Source: UBA3071 sp965369635
GTDB lineage: Bacteria > Chloroflexota > Anaerolineae > UBA3071
DNA: 7,114 bases
Direction: 5' to 3'
NCBI GenBank assembly: GCA_965369635.1
Contig: CBDURC010000158.1
Span: 1 to 7,114, forward strand
Shown here: piece by piece, positions 1 through 5,190 of the stretch
How the letters are laid out: each line of letters starts with the position of its first letter
Position numbering within the stretch: position 1 is the stretch's first letter
The notes under the pieces: generated by a model
Told to the model about the DNA's origin: nothing
Seen by the model: only the letters and a program-made list of their open reading frames with translations
Database searches by the model: none
Translations under genes and position numbers: made by a program

Positions 1-144
1 GTTCCCAACGCGGGTGCAGCGTGCGTTTCGCGGGGTGTTGTCGGGGAGAGGCTACATAACAGGTCCAACGCACTTCCAAAGGGCGGTGCACCTTCCGACT
101 GGCGATCGTTCACCCAGCACACGGAAGCGAAGTGCCAAGCGGAG

Positions 145-264
145 CATCCGCTCCATCGGCTCCATCGGCTGACCGTGTGAACCTGCACAACCACGCCCGA
201 GGGACTGAAACGCGCCGACCATCGGGTCCATCCGCTCCATCGGCTTCATCGGCTGACCGTCTGA
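145..264. repeat. Two 36-bp direct repeats made of 9-bp tandem units
   Basis: Copies at 145-180 and 229-264 differ at two positions and start 84 bp apart. Each copy is itself built from degenerate 9-bp units: CCATCGGCT on the + strand, or AGCCGATGG on the other. The unit also extends upstream of copy 2, from about 221. On the - strand the units would read as Met-Glu-Pro type tripeptides, but nothing shows that they are translated. Their role is unknown; they could be an intergenic repeat family or a protein-binding array. Confidence 0.75.
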
Positions 265-312
265 GAAACCCGTGGCAATCCGTGTTCTATTCCACTGCTG
301 ATGTAGGTGGAC

Positions 313-317
313 AGGAG
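313..317 (+). promoter_or_regulatory. Ribosome binding site of the Fpg-like gene
   Basis: AGGAG ends eight bases before the ATG at 326. It fixes the start, which is independently required because the family's catalytic proline must be residue 2. Confidence 0.8.
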
Positions 318-325
318 AAAGCCGT

Positions 326-1129
326 ATGCCTGAACTGCCTGAGATCGCCGTCTTCGCCGGCGATATGCAGCGGGAGTTGGTCGGCCGGACCATCACCGAC
401 GTCGAGGTACTGCAACCCAAGAGCCTGAACTTGCCGGTGGAGGAGTTTCGGACGGCGCTGACCGGTGGCCAGATCCTCGGTGTGAGGCCCAGAGGCAAGT
501 GGCTGCAGGTGCAAACGACGCGGGGCTGGCTGCTGCTCAATCTGGGGATGGGCGGCGAGATCCTGTTGACCAGCCGGGACAACTTGCCGGAAAAGCATCG
601 CCTGATTTTCGACCTGGACGACGGGACTGCCTTGGTCATCAACTTCTGGTGGTTTGGCTATGTCCACTACGTTGCCGACCTGGCCGATCACCCCATGACC
701 GCCCGACTGGGGCCGAACGCGCTGGACTTGACGCTGGATCAGTTCAGAGCCTTGCTGCGGCGACGGCGCGGCGGCATCAAGAGCTTGCTGCTCAATCAGA
801 AGAGAATCGCCGGCATCGGCAACGTCTACGTCCAGGACCCGCTGTTCAAGGCATGGATTCACCCCCTGCGGCCCATCAACACGCTGAGCGACGACGAAGT
901 CGCTGCTCTGTGGCAGGGGCTGCGGGAGACGCTGCAGGAGAGCATTGACCAGGGCGGCAGCGGGTGGGAGCGCAACCTGTACGGCGAAAAGGGGCGCTGG
1001 GGAGAGCGCTTCCTGTTGGTCGCCTACCGCGAGGGAAAACCGTGCCCGACGTGCGGCACGGCCGTGGTCAAGATCAAGACCGGCAGCACCCACAACCACA
1101 TCTGCCCGCTCTGCCAGCCGTTGTGCTAG
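326..1129 (+). CDS. Fpg/Nei-family DNA glycosylase (formamidopyrimidine-DNA glycosylase-like)
   Basis: This is a 267-residue cytoplasmic base-excision-repair enzyme. The family removes oxidised bases and nicks the abasic site by beta/delta elimination. The protein starts MPELPE, giving the catalytic Pro2 nucleophile (after Met removal) and Glu3; Glu6 is also present. Lys58 in RGKW matches the conserved phosphate- and lesion-contacting lysine. Met75 in NLGMGG matches the void-filling methionine. The helix-two-turn-helix lies at about 153-180, with NQKRIAGIGNVY including Asn166. A C-terminal zinc finger uses Cys240, Cys243, Cys260 and Cys263. Length is normal for the family. Two residues depart from canonical Fpg. 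The usual DPRRFG segment reads NFWWFG (106-111), so the base-opposite arginine is Trp108. The zinc-finger arginine five residues before the third cysteine is Thr255. Substrate or opposite-base preference may therefore differ from 8-oxoG:C, so no mutM symbol is given. It appears to be a single-gene unit; a hairpin follows the stop. Confidence 0.93.
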   Translation: MPELPEIAVFAGDMQRELVGRTITDVEVLQPKSLNLPVEEFRTALTGGQILGVRPRGKWLQVQTTRGWLLLNLGMGGEILLTSRDNLPEKHRLIFDLDDGTALVINFWWFGYVHYVADLADHPMTARLGPNALDLTLDQFRALLRRRRGGIKSLLLNQKRIAGIGNVYVQDPLFKAWIHPLRPINTLSDDEVAALWQGLRETLQESIDQGGSGWERNLYGEKGRWGERFLLVAYREGKPCPTCGTAVVKIKTGSTHNHICPLCQPLC

Positions 1130-1153
1130 TCGTTGGAGGAAGGCTAGCGCGGC

Positions 1154-1171
1154 CGATCCGCGTGCGGATCG
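1154..1171 (+). terminator. Hairpin downstream of the glycosylase gene
   Basis: A perfect 8-bp inverted repeat (CGATCCGC / GCGGATCG) with a 2-base centre begins 24 bases after the glycosylase stop. It is GC-rich and well placed for transcript end formation. It lacks a clear T tract, so intrinsic termination is uncertain. Confidence 0.4.
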
Positions 1172-1211
1172 TTGCCCAAGCACCGTTCGCTCGCCGCATA
1201 GATTTTTTGAT

Positions 1212-1242
1212 TCAAGGAGTGATTGGTTGGCCGATTCCTTGA
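1212..1242. repeat. Bulged inverted repeat (12-bp stem)
   Basis: TCAAGGA (1212-1218) pairs with TCCTTGA (1236-1242). Inside it ATTGG (1222-1226) pairs with CCGAT (1231-1235), using one G-T pair. The result is a 12-bp stem with a 3-base GTG bulge and a TTGG loop. A T6 run (1203-1208) lies before it rather than after it, so it does not look like a + strand terminator. It ends exactly where the aminotransferase relic begins and may be a junction feature. Confidence 0.45.
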
Positions 1243-1350
1243 GAGGTACGCCATAGCCAGGAGGTGATGTCGTTGCCCATGTATCCGGAGTTGATGGGGT
1301 CACAACAGCAAGAGGTCGTTCAGGCCATTCGGGAGTTCTACGGTAGGTGA
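1243..1350 (+). pseudogene. C-terminal relic of a DegT/DnrJ/EryC1/StrS sugar aminotransferase
   Basis: The frame opens after a TGA at 1240-1242 and closes at TGA 1348-1350. It reads EVRHSQEV, then MSLPMYPEL, then MGSQQQEVVQAIREFYGR. The pattern SLPMYPEL, a few residues, QQ..VV.AIREFY is what I know as the extreme C-terminus of PLP-dependent nucleotide-sugar aminotransferases of the DegT/DnrJ/EryC1/StrS family (normally about 370 residues). Only about 30 residues remain. The PLP lysine and the rest of the fold are absent, so this cannot be an active enzyme. An ATG at 1267 exists in frame, but a 27-residue product would have no known role. It suggests that a surface-sugar biosynthesis gene was truncated here. 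The assignment is by motif memory, not alignment. Confidence 0.65.
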
Positions 1351-1441
1351 AAGTCCTTTGGGCACCAAGCGCATGATAGGATGATAGGAGAAACCATCAA
1401 GCTCCACGTCCGTCGGGGGTGTGTGACTTCCTGAGGCGCTT

Positions 1442-1469
1442 TTGACAGAGCAGCGATTATGGCTATAAT
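1442..1469 (+). promoter_or_regulatory. Consensus sigma70-type promoter-like pair
   Basis: TTGACA at 1442-1447 and TATAAT at 1464-1469 are both perfect consensus hexamers separated by 16 bases. A start near 1476 would be expected. The pair lies inside an unrecognised coding relic, so chance is possible. No large gene follows for over 500 bases; only a 45-codon candidate (1601-1738) and the leader of the propeller gene lie downstream. Confidence 0.4.
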
Positions 1470-1586
1470 CTGCTTGTGAATGCGCACTGCTACCAGGCCA
1501 GCTCCTGGTGGAAAAGCCGGGATGGCCTGCGAGAGACGTGGATGGAGTACCTCAAGCTCATGCTGCACGTTGCTGGCTATAGATAA
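1446..1586 (+). pseudogene. Unrecognised C-terminal protein fragment
   Basis: Following a TGA at 1443-1445, this frame encodes 46 residues to a TAA, with a TAG in frame just after. The composition looks like real protein: GYNLLVNAHCYQASSWW, a charged helix-like SRDGLRETWMEYLKLML, then HVAGYR. There is no start codon with a ribosome binding site in the right place, so I read it as the tail of a larger gene whose front is gone. I do not recognise the family. Its position about 100 bp after the aminotransferase relic suggests it came from the same lost surface-polysaccharide locus, but that is inference. Confidence 0.4.
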
Positions 1587-1600
1587 TAGAGGTGACTTAG

Positions 1601-1738
1601 ATGCACAGATTACTCCATGACTTACGACCCAGATACTACCTCTACAACGTGACATTGGATATTGGGTATTCATCCCTAACAACAGATCTGCATGAATACC
1701 GATGACAACCCTGAAGCACCGAATCCGTTAGGTAAATA
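1601..1738 (+). CDS. Possible small ORF, 45 codons
   Basis: An ATG at 1601 is preceded by AGGTGA (1590-1595) five bases upstream and continues for 45 residues to TAA 1736-1738. The product begins MHRLLHDLRPRYYLYN and ends NPEAPNPLGK. It has no membrane segment, no motif and no family I recognise. It lies downstream of the consensus promoter-like pair at 1442-1469, which is the main reason to list it. It could equally be a chance frame in decayed DNA. Confidence 0.2.
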
Positions 1739-2001
1739 AACTTCGTATTGCTTTGGTCTACCGTACTTTGGTATTGAAATAGTTGAGGAGCCACCAGTTT
1801 GGCATAAAATCAATTTTCAATCAAACTACTCTCAATAACTTGGGGCAAGCATCTCGTCCACGCAGGTGGACGTTCGGCGCAGGTTCGCAGAACCCCGCTC
1901 CAAGAGCCCGAATTCACTCGGTCAGAGCAGGGCGCACTCCATGATATTGAGAAGGTACAAACTACAGATGACCGAGTACTAGACAAAAGGAGTGTCTTAC
2001 A
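1739..2001 (+). promoter_or_regulatory. Leader region of the secreted propeller gene
   Basis: No gene is seen in this AT-richer stretch. A weak promoter candidate is TTGAGG (1783-1788), a 16-base spacer, then TAAAAT (1805-1810). Two hairpins follow: CGTCCAC/GTGGACG with loop GCAG (1855-1872) and GGTTC/GAACC with loop GCA (1882-1894). A 9-bp inverted repeat, ACTCGGTCA (1916-1924) and TGACCGAGT (1969-1977), lies just before the gene. The ribosome binding site AAGGAG is at 1987-1992, nine bases before the ATG. Confidence 0.35.
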
Positions 2002-3576
2002 ATGAAACGCCTAATGATCTTAATCCTGGTGAGTATATTCATACTGATCGTATTACCGGCGTCTGCCGCGGTGCAAAACCCGCGAGTCAATTTGGCGCAT
2101 AGCCCCGCCTCGCCATCTACTAGCAGTTTCACCTTTTACGCCATCTACGACCGGCTAGCAGATGACGACAATATCGGCGCTCACCTCACCCATTCTGCCA
2201 TGAGCGGCGACGGAGAGAAGTTGATCTTCTCCGGCTGGATCGACGCTACCGACACGCCCGTTCTTTACACTGTAGATGCCGATGGCAGCAATCAGACTCA
2301 AATCTCGCTACCCAACCTCAATGGGAACTGGATCATAGATCTGACCATCGACAGAGACGGTTCCAGAGCCTTCTTTATGGCTGGCCAAGGGGCTCATCAC
2401 CATGAAATTTACAAAGTCGAAGGTGGAACGGTCGCGAGGATATTTCGGGCGGCAGATGCCAGCGAAATTGCCACTGCCGACACAATTCAGACTACCGCCA
2501 ATGGGGAATACGTTTACTTTTTAGATGACGGTGTCAACGACAACGACGTCTGGCGGGTGGGACACGCCGGCGGCACGCCGACGAAGATCATTGAGGACAC
2601 AGACGTGACCAACAATGGCTACCCCGGTGCCCAGGTGGCTGAATTCGCTATCTCAGCTGATGCCGGCACAATTGCCTTCTTTCTGTTTGGCTATTGGGAT
2701 GGAGTTTGTCATCCCAAGCCTGAACTTTTCGTAAAAGATGGGGGCGGTAACAGACAATTGTCCAGCGGATTTTACTGGATGCCGCGAGATGTAACTATCA
2801 GTGGGGATGGAAACACAATCGTCTATGGCGATGATGATACTTACAAGTGGACCGCCATCCGTGCAGATGGGAGCAATAAAATCGAGCTGGAAGCGCTGGG
2901 CTATGGCGAACTTGGCGGTCTGACCTACGATGGTAGCCAGATGTTCTATCGCGATCACTTTTCTGACGGAGCACGGTTGATTAGTACCGATGGATCGAGC
3001 CGCCTCCATCTGTTCCCCCGCTGGTCGCCGATTTTCATTGCAGCCACCGATAACCTGGATATCAGCGACGATGGCCGCCGGGTTGCCTTCACCTTCGAAT
3101 ACAACGCTTATCCCTACAAGGAGGCCCTGTACATAGGCTACCTCAACGACCCCGACGCCGTGCCCGACGCGCCCACCATTCACAACATCACCTTCGATCC
3201 CGCATCCATGCCTCGCGGTGATGCCAATGCCAGCGTCACTATCAGTTCCCAAATCAGCGACCAGCAGGGTCTGGCAGACATCGAGCGTACCAGCACTGAC
3301 GAGATGCTCGACGGCTTGCATGAAGGGGATAGTTACAAACTTCCCGTCTTCATCCACTACGCTGCCCACGATGATGGCTCGCCGCCGGACGGCATTGCGG
3401 ACGACGGCGTTTTCAGTACCAGCGGCGTGCCCGCCGGCGCCATAGATACAGTGGAGCAGATGACCGTGCGTATGGCTGCGCAAGATGCCAGCAAAACTGT
3501 GGTCCTGGCCGACACGATCCTGCTGGTCGGCGAGGAAGGTGGTTATGCCCTATTTTTACCCCATGTTACGCGTTGA
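2002..3576 (+). CDS. Secreted PD40/TolB-like seven-bladed beta-propeller protein
   Basis: This 524-residue protein begins with a Sec-type signal peptide: MKR, a hydrophobic core at about 5-18, and ASA just before a likely cleavage site near residue 22. It is probably exported. Residues about 60-385 contain seven blade-like repeats. Each has an S/T-x-D-G-x-x-x-x-F/Y core (for example SGDGEKLIFSG, SADAGTIAFFLFG, SDDGRRVAFTFE), and several are followed by 'DADGSNQTQIS'-type loops. This matches the PD40/WD40-like repeats of TolB-type propellers, usually binding or scaffold modules. Residues about 390-510 form an Ig-like region containing an acidic DDGSPPDGIADDGVF loop, perhaps metal-binding. The protein ends ALFLPHVTR, a tail of a kind I associate with exported Chloroflexota proteins. 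The start is set by AAGGAG nine bases upstream and by the signal peptide. No catalytic residues were seen; the ligand is unknown. Confidence 0.8.
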   Translation: MKRLMILILVSIFILIVLPASAAVQNPRVNLAHSPASPSTSSFTFYAIYDRLADDDNIGAHLTHSAMSGDGEKLIFSGWIDATDTPVLYTVDADGSNQTQISLPNLNGNWIIDLTIDRDGSRAFFMAGQGAHHHEIYKVEGGTVARIFRAADASEIATADTIQTTANGEYVYFLDDGVNDNDVWRVGHAGGTPTKIIEDTDVTNNGYPGAQVAEFAISADAGTIAFFLFGYWDGVCHPKPELFVKDGGGNRQLSSGFYWMPRDVTISGDGNTIVYGDDDTYKWTAIRADGSNKIELEALGYGELGGLTYDGSQMFYRDHFSDGARLISTDGSSRLHLFPRWSPIFIAATDNLDISDDGRRVAFTFEYNAYPYKEALYIGYLNDPDAVPDAPTIHNITFDPASMPRGDANASVTISSQISDQQGLADIERTSTDEMLDGLHEGDSYKLPVFIHYAAHDDGSPPDGIADDGVFSTSGVPAGAIDTVEQMTVRMAAQDASKTVVLADTILLVGEEGGYALFLPHVTR

Positions 3577-3600
3577 AAATAGCATTAGTGCGAGATTCCC

Positions 3601-3627
3601 GTGTCCGGTGCGCATTGTGCCAGACAC
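3601..3627 (+). terminator. Hairpin after the propeller gene
   Basis: GTGTC (3601-3605) pairs with GACAC (3623-3627). The stem continues inward, with one mismatch and two G-T pairs, to a short loop, giving about ten pairs. It begins 24 bases after the stop codon. No T tract follows, so it may stabilise the transcript end rather than terminate transcription by itself. Confidence 0.4.
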
Positions 3628-3650
3628 GCTGATTAGAAGTGCGCCATAAA

Positions 3651-3670
3651 TAGTACTACAACGTTACTTT
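3651..3670 (+). repeat. Left terminal inverted repeat of the IS701-family element
   Basis: TAGTACTA followed by CAACGTTACTTT matches the reverse complement of the right end at 19 of 20 positions; the mismatch is T3664 against the right end. Confidence 0.85.
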
Positions 3671-3671
3671 G

Positions 3672-3845
3672 TCAAAGGCTATCCAATCGCTTGATGGTGC
3701 GCTTGCGGTGGGACAGGTAGACAGCATGGTTTTGCCTTTGAATGAACCGAATACGCTTGAGTGCCTCCTGTGCATCAAGGCGCTTGAGGGGCAAGACCGA
3801 AGCGACCAACAGGCGCGCCTGGGGGATAGTCAGCGCCGGAGCCCC
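3672..3845 (-). CDS. Transposase C-terminal extension in the -1 frame
   Basis: Read in the -1 frame from the G of the slippery heptamer, 57 residues follow: GAPALTIPQARLLV, ASVLPLKRLDAQEALKRI, then RFIQRQNHAVYLSHRKR, ending at a TGA one base inside the left inverted repeat. The LTIPQ..LL..VLPL, QR.NHA.YLSHRKR pattern is what I recall as the normal C-terminus of this transposase group, so it belongs with the 423-residue frame. A ribosome that slips once at A AAA AAG would make a 476-residue fusion. Alternatively, a one-base indel in the six-A run has broken the gene and this part is a pseudogene fragment. It has no ribosome binding site of its own at the junction. Confidence 0.65.
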   Translation of the reverse strand, partial: GAPALTIPQARLLVASVLPLKRLDAQEALKRIRFIQRQNHAVYLSHRKRTIKRLDSL

Positions 3846-5101
3846 TTTTTTAGCCGTTTCTGAACACGGACCAGATAATGATGGGCCAGGATACACTCTG
3901 TCATGTGATGATGCCAGCCAAGCCAGGAACGGACCATGTAATCGTCCATTCCCAGGCCGTCTTTGCCGTCCTCAATAGCAGTTTCCACTGGCCAGCGCAT
4001 CCCTGCCACGCGCACCAGCTCAATGTGCAGGGTATCAGCCAGCGCATTGCTAAGATAGGTCTTGAGCTCGGGCTCTTCACCCAAGGACCGGCGGAGGATC
4101 AGCCAAACCTCAGGGCCTGGCAAGCCATCACGCACCGCCACCATGCGCCGAAAGGCGAACTCAGCCACCATCGGCCCTTTGCTGCCTTCCTTGATGAGAT
4201 AGGCCTTCCACTCGTCCCCAGGTATCGCCGCCGCTACCTCATCAACCCGCTGCGGCTCGGGCTGACCCGACACCAGTCGTTCCTTGGTCGGCCGCCGGCC
4301 TCGGCCCGACCACTCAGGCACAGCCGTCTTGGGATGTGTCTCCCAGACACGTGTGCTGTGGGGAACCTCGGCGAAGTACCAACGCTCCAAGCTTGCTACA
4401 CCATCCAGGAAGTCTGGATCCTTGCCGTAGGCTTCATCACAAGCTACCCAACGGAAGCGCAGTGTGCCCTCTGCCACAACTGCCTTCAGCATCTCCAACG
4501 CCAGTTCGGGCTTGGTCTTGAAAGTGATCTCGTCCGGGATGTCGCACTTCTCCCATCGCTCCCGATGATCCTCCTCAAACCATTCCTGCGGCAGGTAGAG
4601 CCGCCGATCCAACAGAGTGTATCCTTTGCGGCTAGCGTAAGCGGCAAGCACCCCCACCTGACAGTTCTCTACCTTACCCAGTCTGCCACACCACTGGCGC
4701 GCCACGCCCACCGAACGCTCGCCTTTCTTGGGGAATCCGGAGCCGTCGGCGATCCACACCCCATCGTCTTCGCCCAGCGTCTCATCCGCCAGTCGCCAGT
4801 GCTTCTTCAACAACTTCTCGTCCTGCCATCGGCCCTGACCAATGAACTGTTGCATGGCCTGGATGTTGCCACCATCAAGAGCCATAGCCATGGGTTGGAT
4901 CGCTTTGCATTCAATCGGCAACATCAGGCCCTGCAAGTACTTGTAGCCCCAATGCGCCTGCTCCGGGCGGTAGTACAGATCAGCAAACTCGGCATGGTAG
5001 CTCACCAGTTCATCTGCCAGCACCTCGATCTCCTCTGGCGTCAGGTCCAGTGGCGGTGGCGTGTCCGTAATCTCGGTGATCCCAAGATCATTGGTATTCA
5101 T
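3830..5101 (-). CDS. IS701-family DDE transposase, zero-frame product
   Basis: This 423-residue protein cuts and joins the element's ends by the RNase-H-fold DDE mechanism. Motifs match IS701 transposases. WIADGSGFPKKG carries the first catalytic Asp119 and is followed by SVGVARQWCG and NCQVGV. WVACDEAYGKD carries Asp222. RWPVETAIEDGKDGLGMDDY carries Glu373 in an R-x3-E-x6-K arrangement (Arg369, Glu373, Lys380), followed by VRSWLGWHHHM. All three catalytic acids are intact. The start at 5101 has a strong ribosome binding site (GGGAGGAG, 5107-5114). In this frame the protein stops at KKGLRR, right after an in-frame A AAA AAG heptamer (3851 to 3845). The family's usual C-terminus continues in the -1 frame, so the gene is either frameshift-expressed or recently broken. 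Confidence 0.9.
   Translation of the reverse strand: MNTNDLGITEITDTPPPLDLTPEEIEVLADELVSYHAEFADLYYRPEQAHWGYKYLQGLMLPIECKAIQPMAMALDGGNIQAMQQFIGQGRWQDEKLLKKHWRLADETLGEDDGVWIADGSGFPKKGERSVGVARQWCGRLGKVENCQVGVLAAYASRKGYTLLDRRLYLPQEWFEEDHRERWEKCDIPDEITFKTKPELALEMLKAVVAEGTLRFRWVACDEAYGKDPDFLDGVASLERWYFAEVPHSTRVWETHPKTAVPEWSGRGRRPTKERLVSGQPEPQRVDEVAAAIPGDEWKAYLIKEGSKGPMVAEFAFRRMVAVRDGLPGPEVWLILRRSLGEEPELKTYLSNALADTLHIELVRVAGMRWPVETAIEDGKDGLGMDDYMVRSWLGWHHHMTECILAHHYLVRVQKRLKKGLRR
3845..3851 (-). promoter_or_regulatory. Candidate -1 ribosomal frameshift site in the transposase
   Basis: The zero-frame codons CTA AAA AAG contain the heptamer A AAA AAG in exact X-XXY-YYZ phase, the type used by dnaX and many IS3 elements. 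Seven bases downstream in the mRNA a 5-bp GC stem, GGCGC (3837-3833) with GCGCC (3816-3812), could act as a stimulator. No Shine-Dalgarno-like stimulator was seen upstream. Confidence 0.5.
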
Positions 5102-5133
5102 ACTCTCTCCTCCCTATTCTATGGTTGGAGAGC

Positions 5134-5162
5134 AGTATAGCACATCTATTCGCAAAAGTCAC
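5134..5162 (-). promoter_or_regulatory. Likely transposase promoter at the IS right end
   Basis: On the - strand, GTGACT (5162-5157, inside the inverted repeat) and TATACT (5139-5134) are separated by 17 bases. The -10 matches consensus at five of six positions and the -35 at four of six. It lies about 30 bases upstream of the transposase start, and transposase binding to the end could repress it. Confidence 0.5.
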
Positions 5163-5174
5163 GTTGTAGTACTA
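5155..5174 (-). repeat. Right terminal inverted repeat of the IS701-family element
   Basis: AAAGTCACGTTG followed by TAGTACTA mirrors the left end at 19 of 20 positions. It ends 16 bases before the ATG of the lipoprotein gene. Confidence 0.85.
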
Positions 5175-5176
5175 CT

Positions 5177-5183
5177 AGGAGGG
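5177..5183 (+). promoter_or_regulatory. Ribosome binding site of the lipoprotein gene
   Basis: AGGAGGG lies seven bases before the ATG at 5191 and only two bases beyond the IS right end, so the IS insertion spared it narrowly. Confidence 0.8.
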
Positions 5184-5190
5184 CTTTACG

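Larger units (their letters stand above)
1..325. other. Non-coding region upstream of the glycosylase gene
   Basis: No convincing gene is seen. A frame is open from base 1 to 180 on the + strand, and a long frame crosses on the - strand. Both run through tandem repeats, have no recognisable protein content and lack a good ribosome binding site. The stretch holds a 36-bp direct repeat (separate entry). A weak inverted pair is also present, GCACTTC at 70-76 and GAAGTGC at 129-135. No clear sigma70-type promoter for the downstream glycosylase gene could be picked out by eye. Confidence 0.5.
3651..5174 (-). mobile_element. IS701-family insertion sequence, about 1.5 kb
   Basis: The element is bounded by near-identical terminal inverted repeats of 20 bp (3651-3670 and 5155-5174, 19 of 20 matching) and carries one transposase gene on the - strand. 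The outermost eight bases of both ends are the palindrome TAGTACTA. They may therefore belong to the inverted repeat or be an 8-bp target duplication; in the latter case the element is 3659-5166. No other direct repeat is evident immediately outside. The transposase occupies almost the whole length: it starts 73 bp from the right end, and its -1-frame extension stops one base inside the left repeat. The element sits between two exported propeller genes. Confidence 0.85.

Noticed and set aside
145..264. Possible CRISPR array
   Set aside because: There are only two copies, the units are internally tandem, the copies are not palindromic, and no cas gene is nearby.
52..642. 196-codon open frame on the - strand containing Met-Glu-Pro repeats
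   Set aside because: It is driven by the nonamer repeats and overlaps the start of the Fpg-like gene; its ends do not look like a real protein.
287..1303. 338-codon open frame on the - strand
   Set aside because: It lies antisense over the Fpg-like gene, whose motifs are unmistakable; the frame has low-complexity Ala/Gln/Val content and no family features.
1492..1509. ACCAGG/CCTGGT hairpin as a terminator
   Set aside because: The six-bp stem lies inside a coding relic with no T tract after it.
1876..1900. tRNA T-arm-like GGTTCGCAGAACC
   Set aside because: No acceptor, D or anticodon arms can be built around it; it is a simple hairpin.
2653..3483. 276-codon open frame on the - strand
   Set aside because: Antisense shadow of the propeller gene, without a ribosome binding site or recognisable domains.
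3787..3846. AGGGGC/GCCCCT long-range pairing as the frameshift stimulator
   Set aside because: It includes bases of the slippery site itself and has a 40-base-plus loop; the nearer GC stem at 3812-3837 is better placed.
3878..5140. 420-codon open frame on the + strand
   Set aside because: It mirrors the transposase, which has intact DDE motifs and a strong ribosome binding site; the + strand product resembles nothing.
5125..5153. Outward + strand promoter at the IS right end (TTGGAG ... TATTCG)
   Set aside because: The -10 matches consensus at only three of six positions, which is not supportable.
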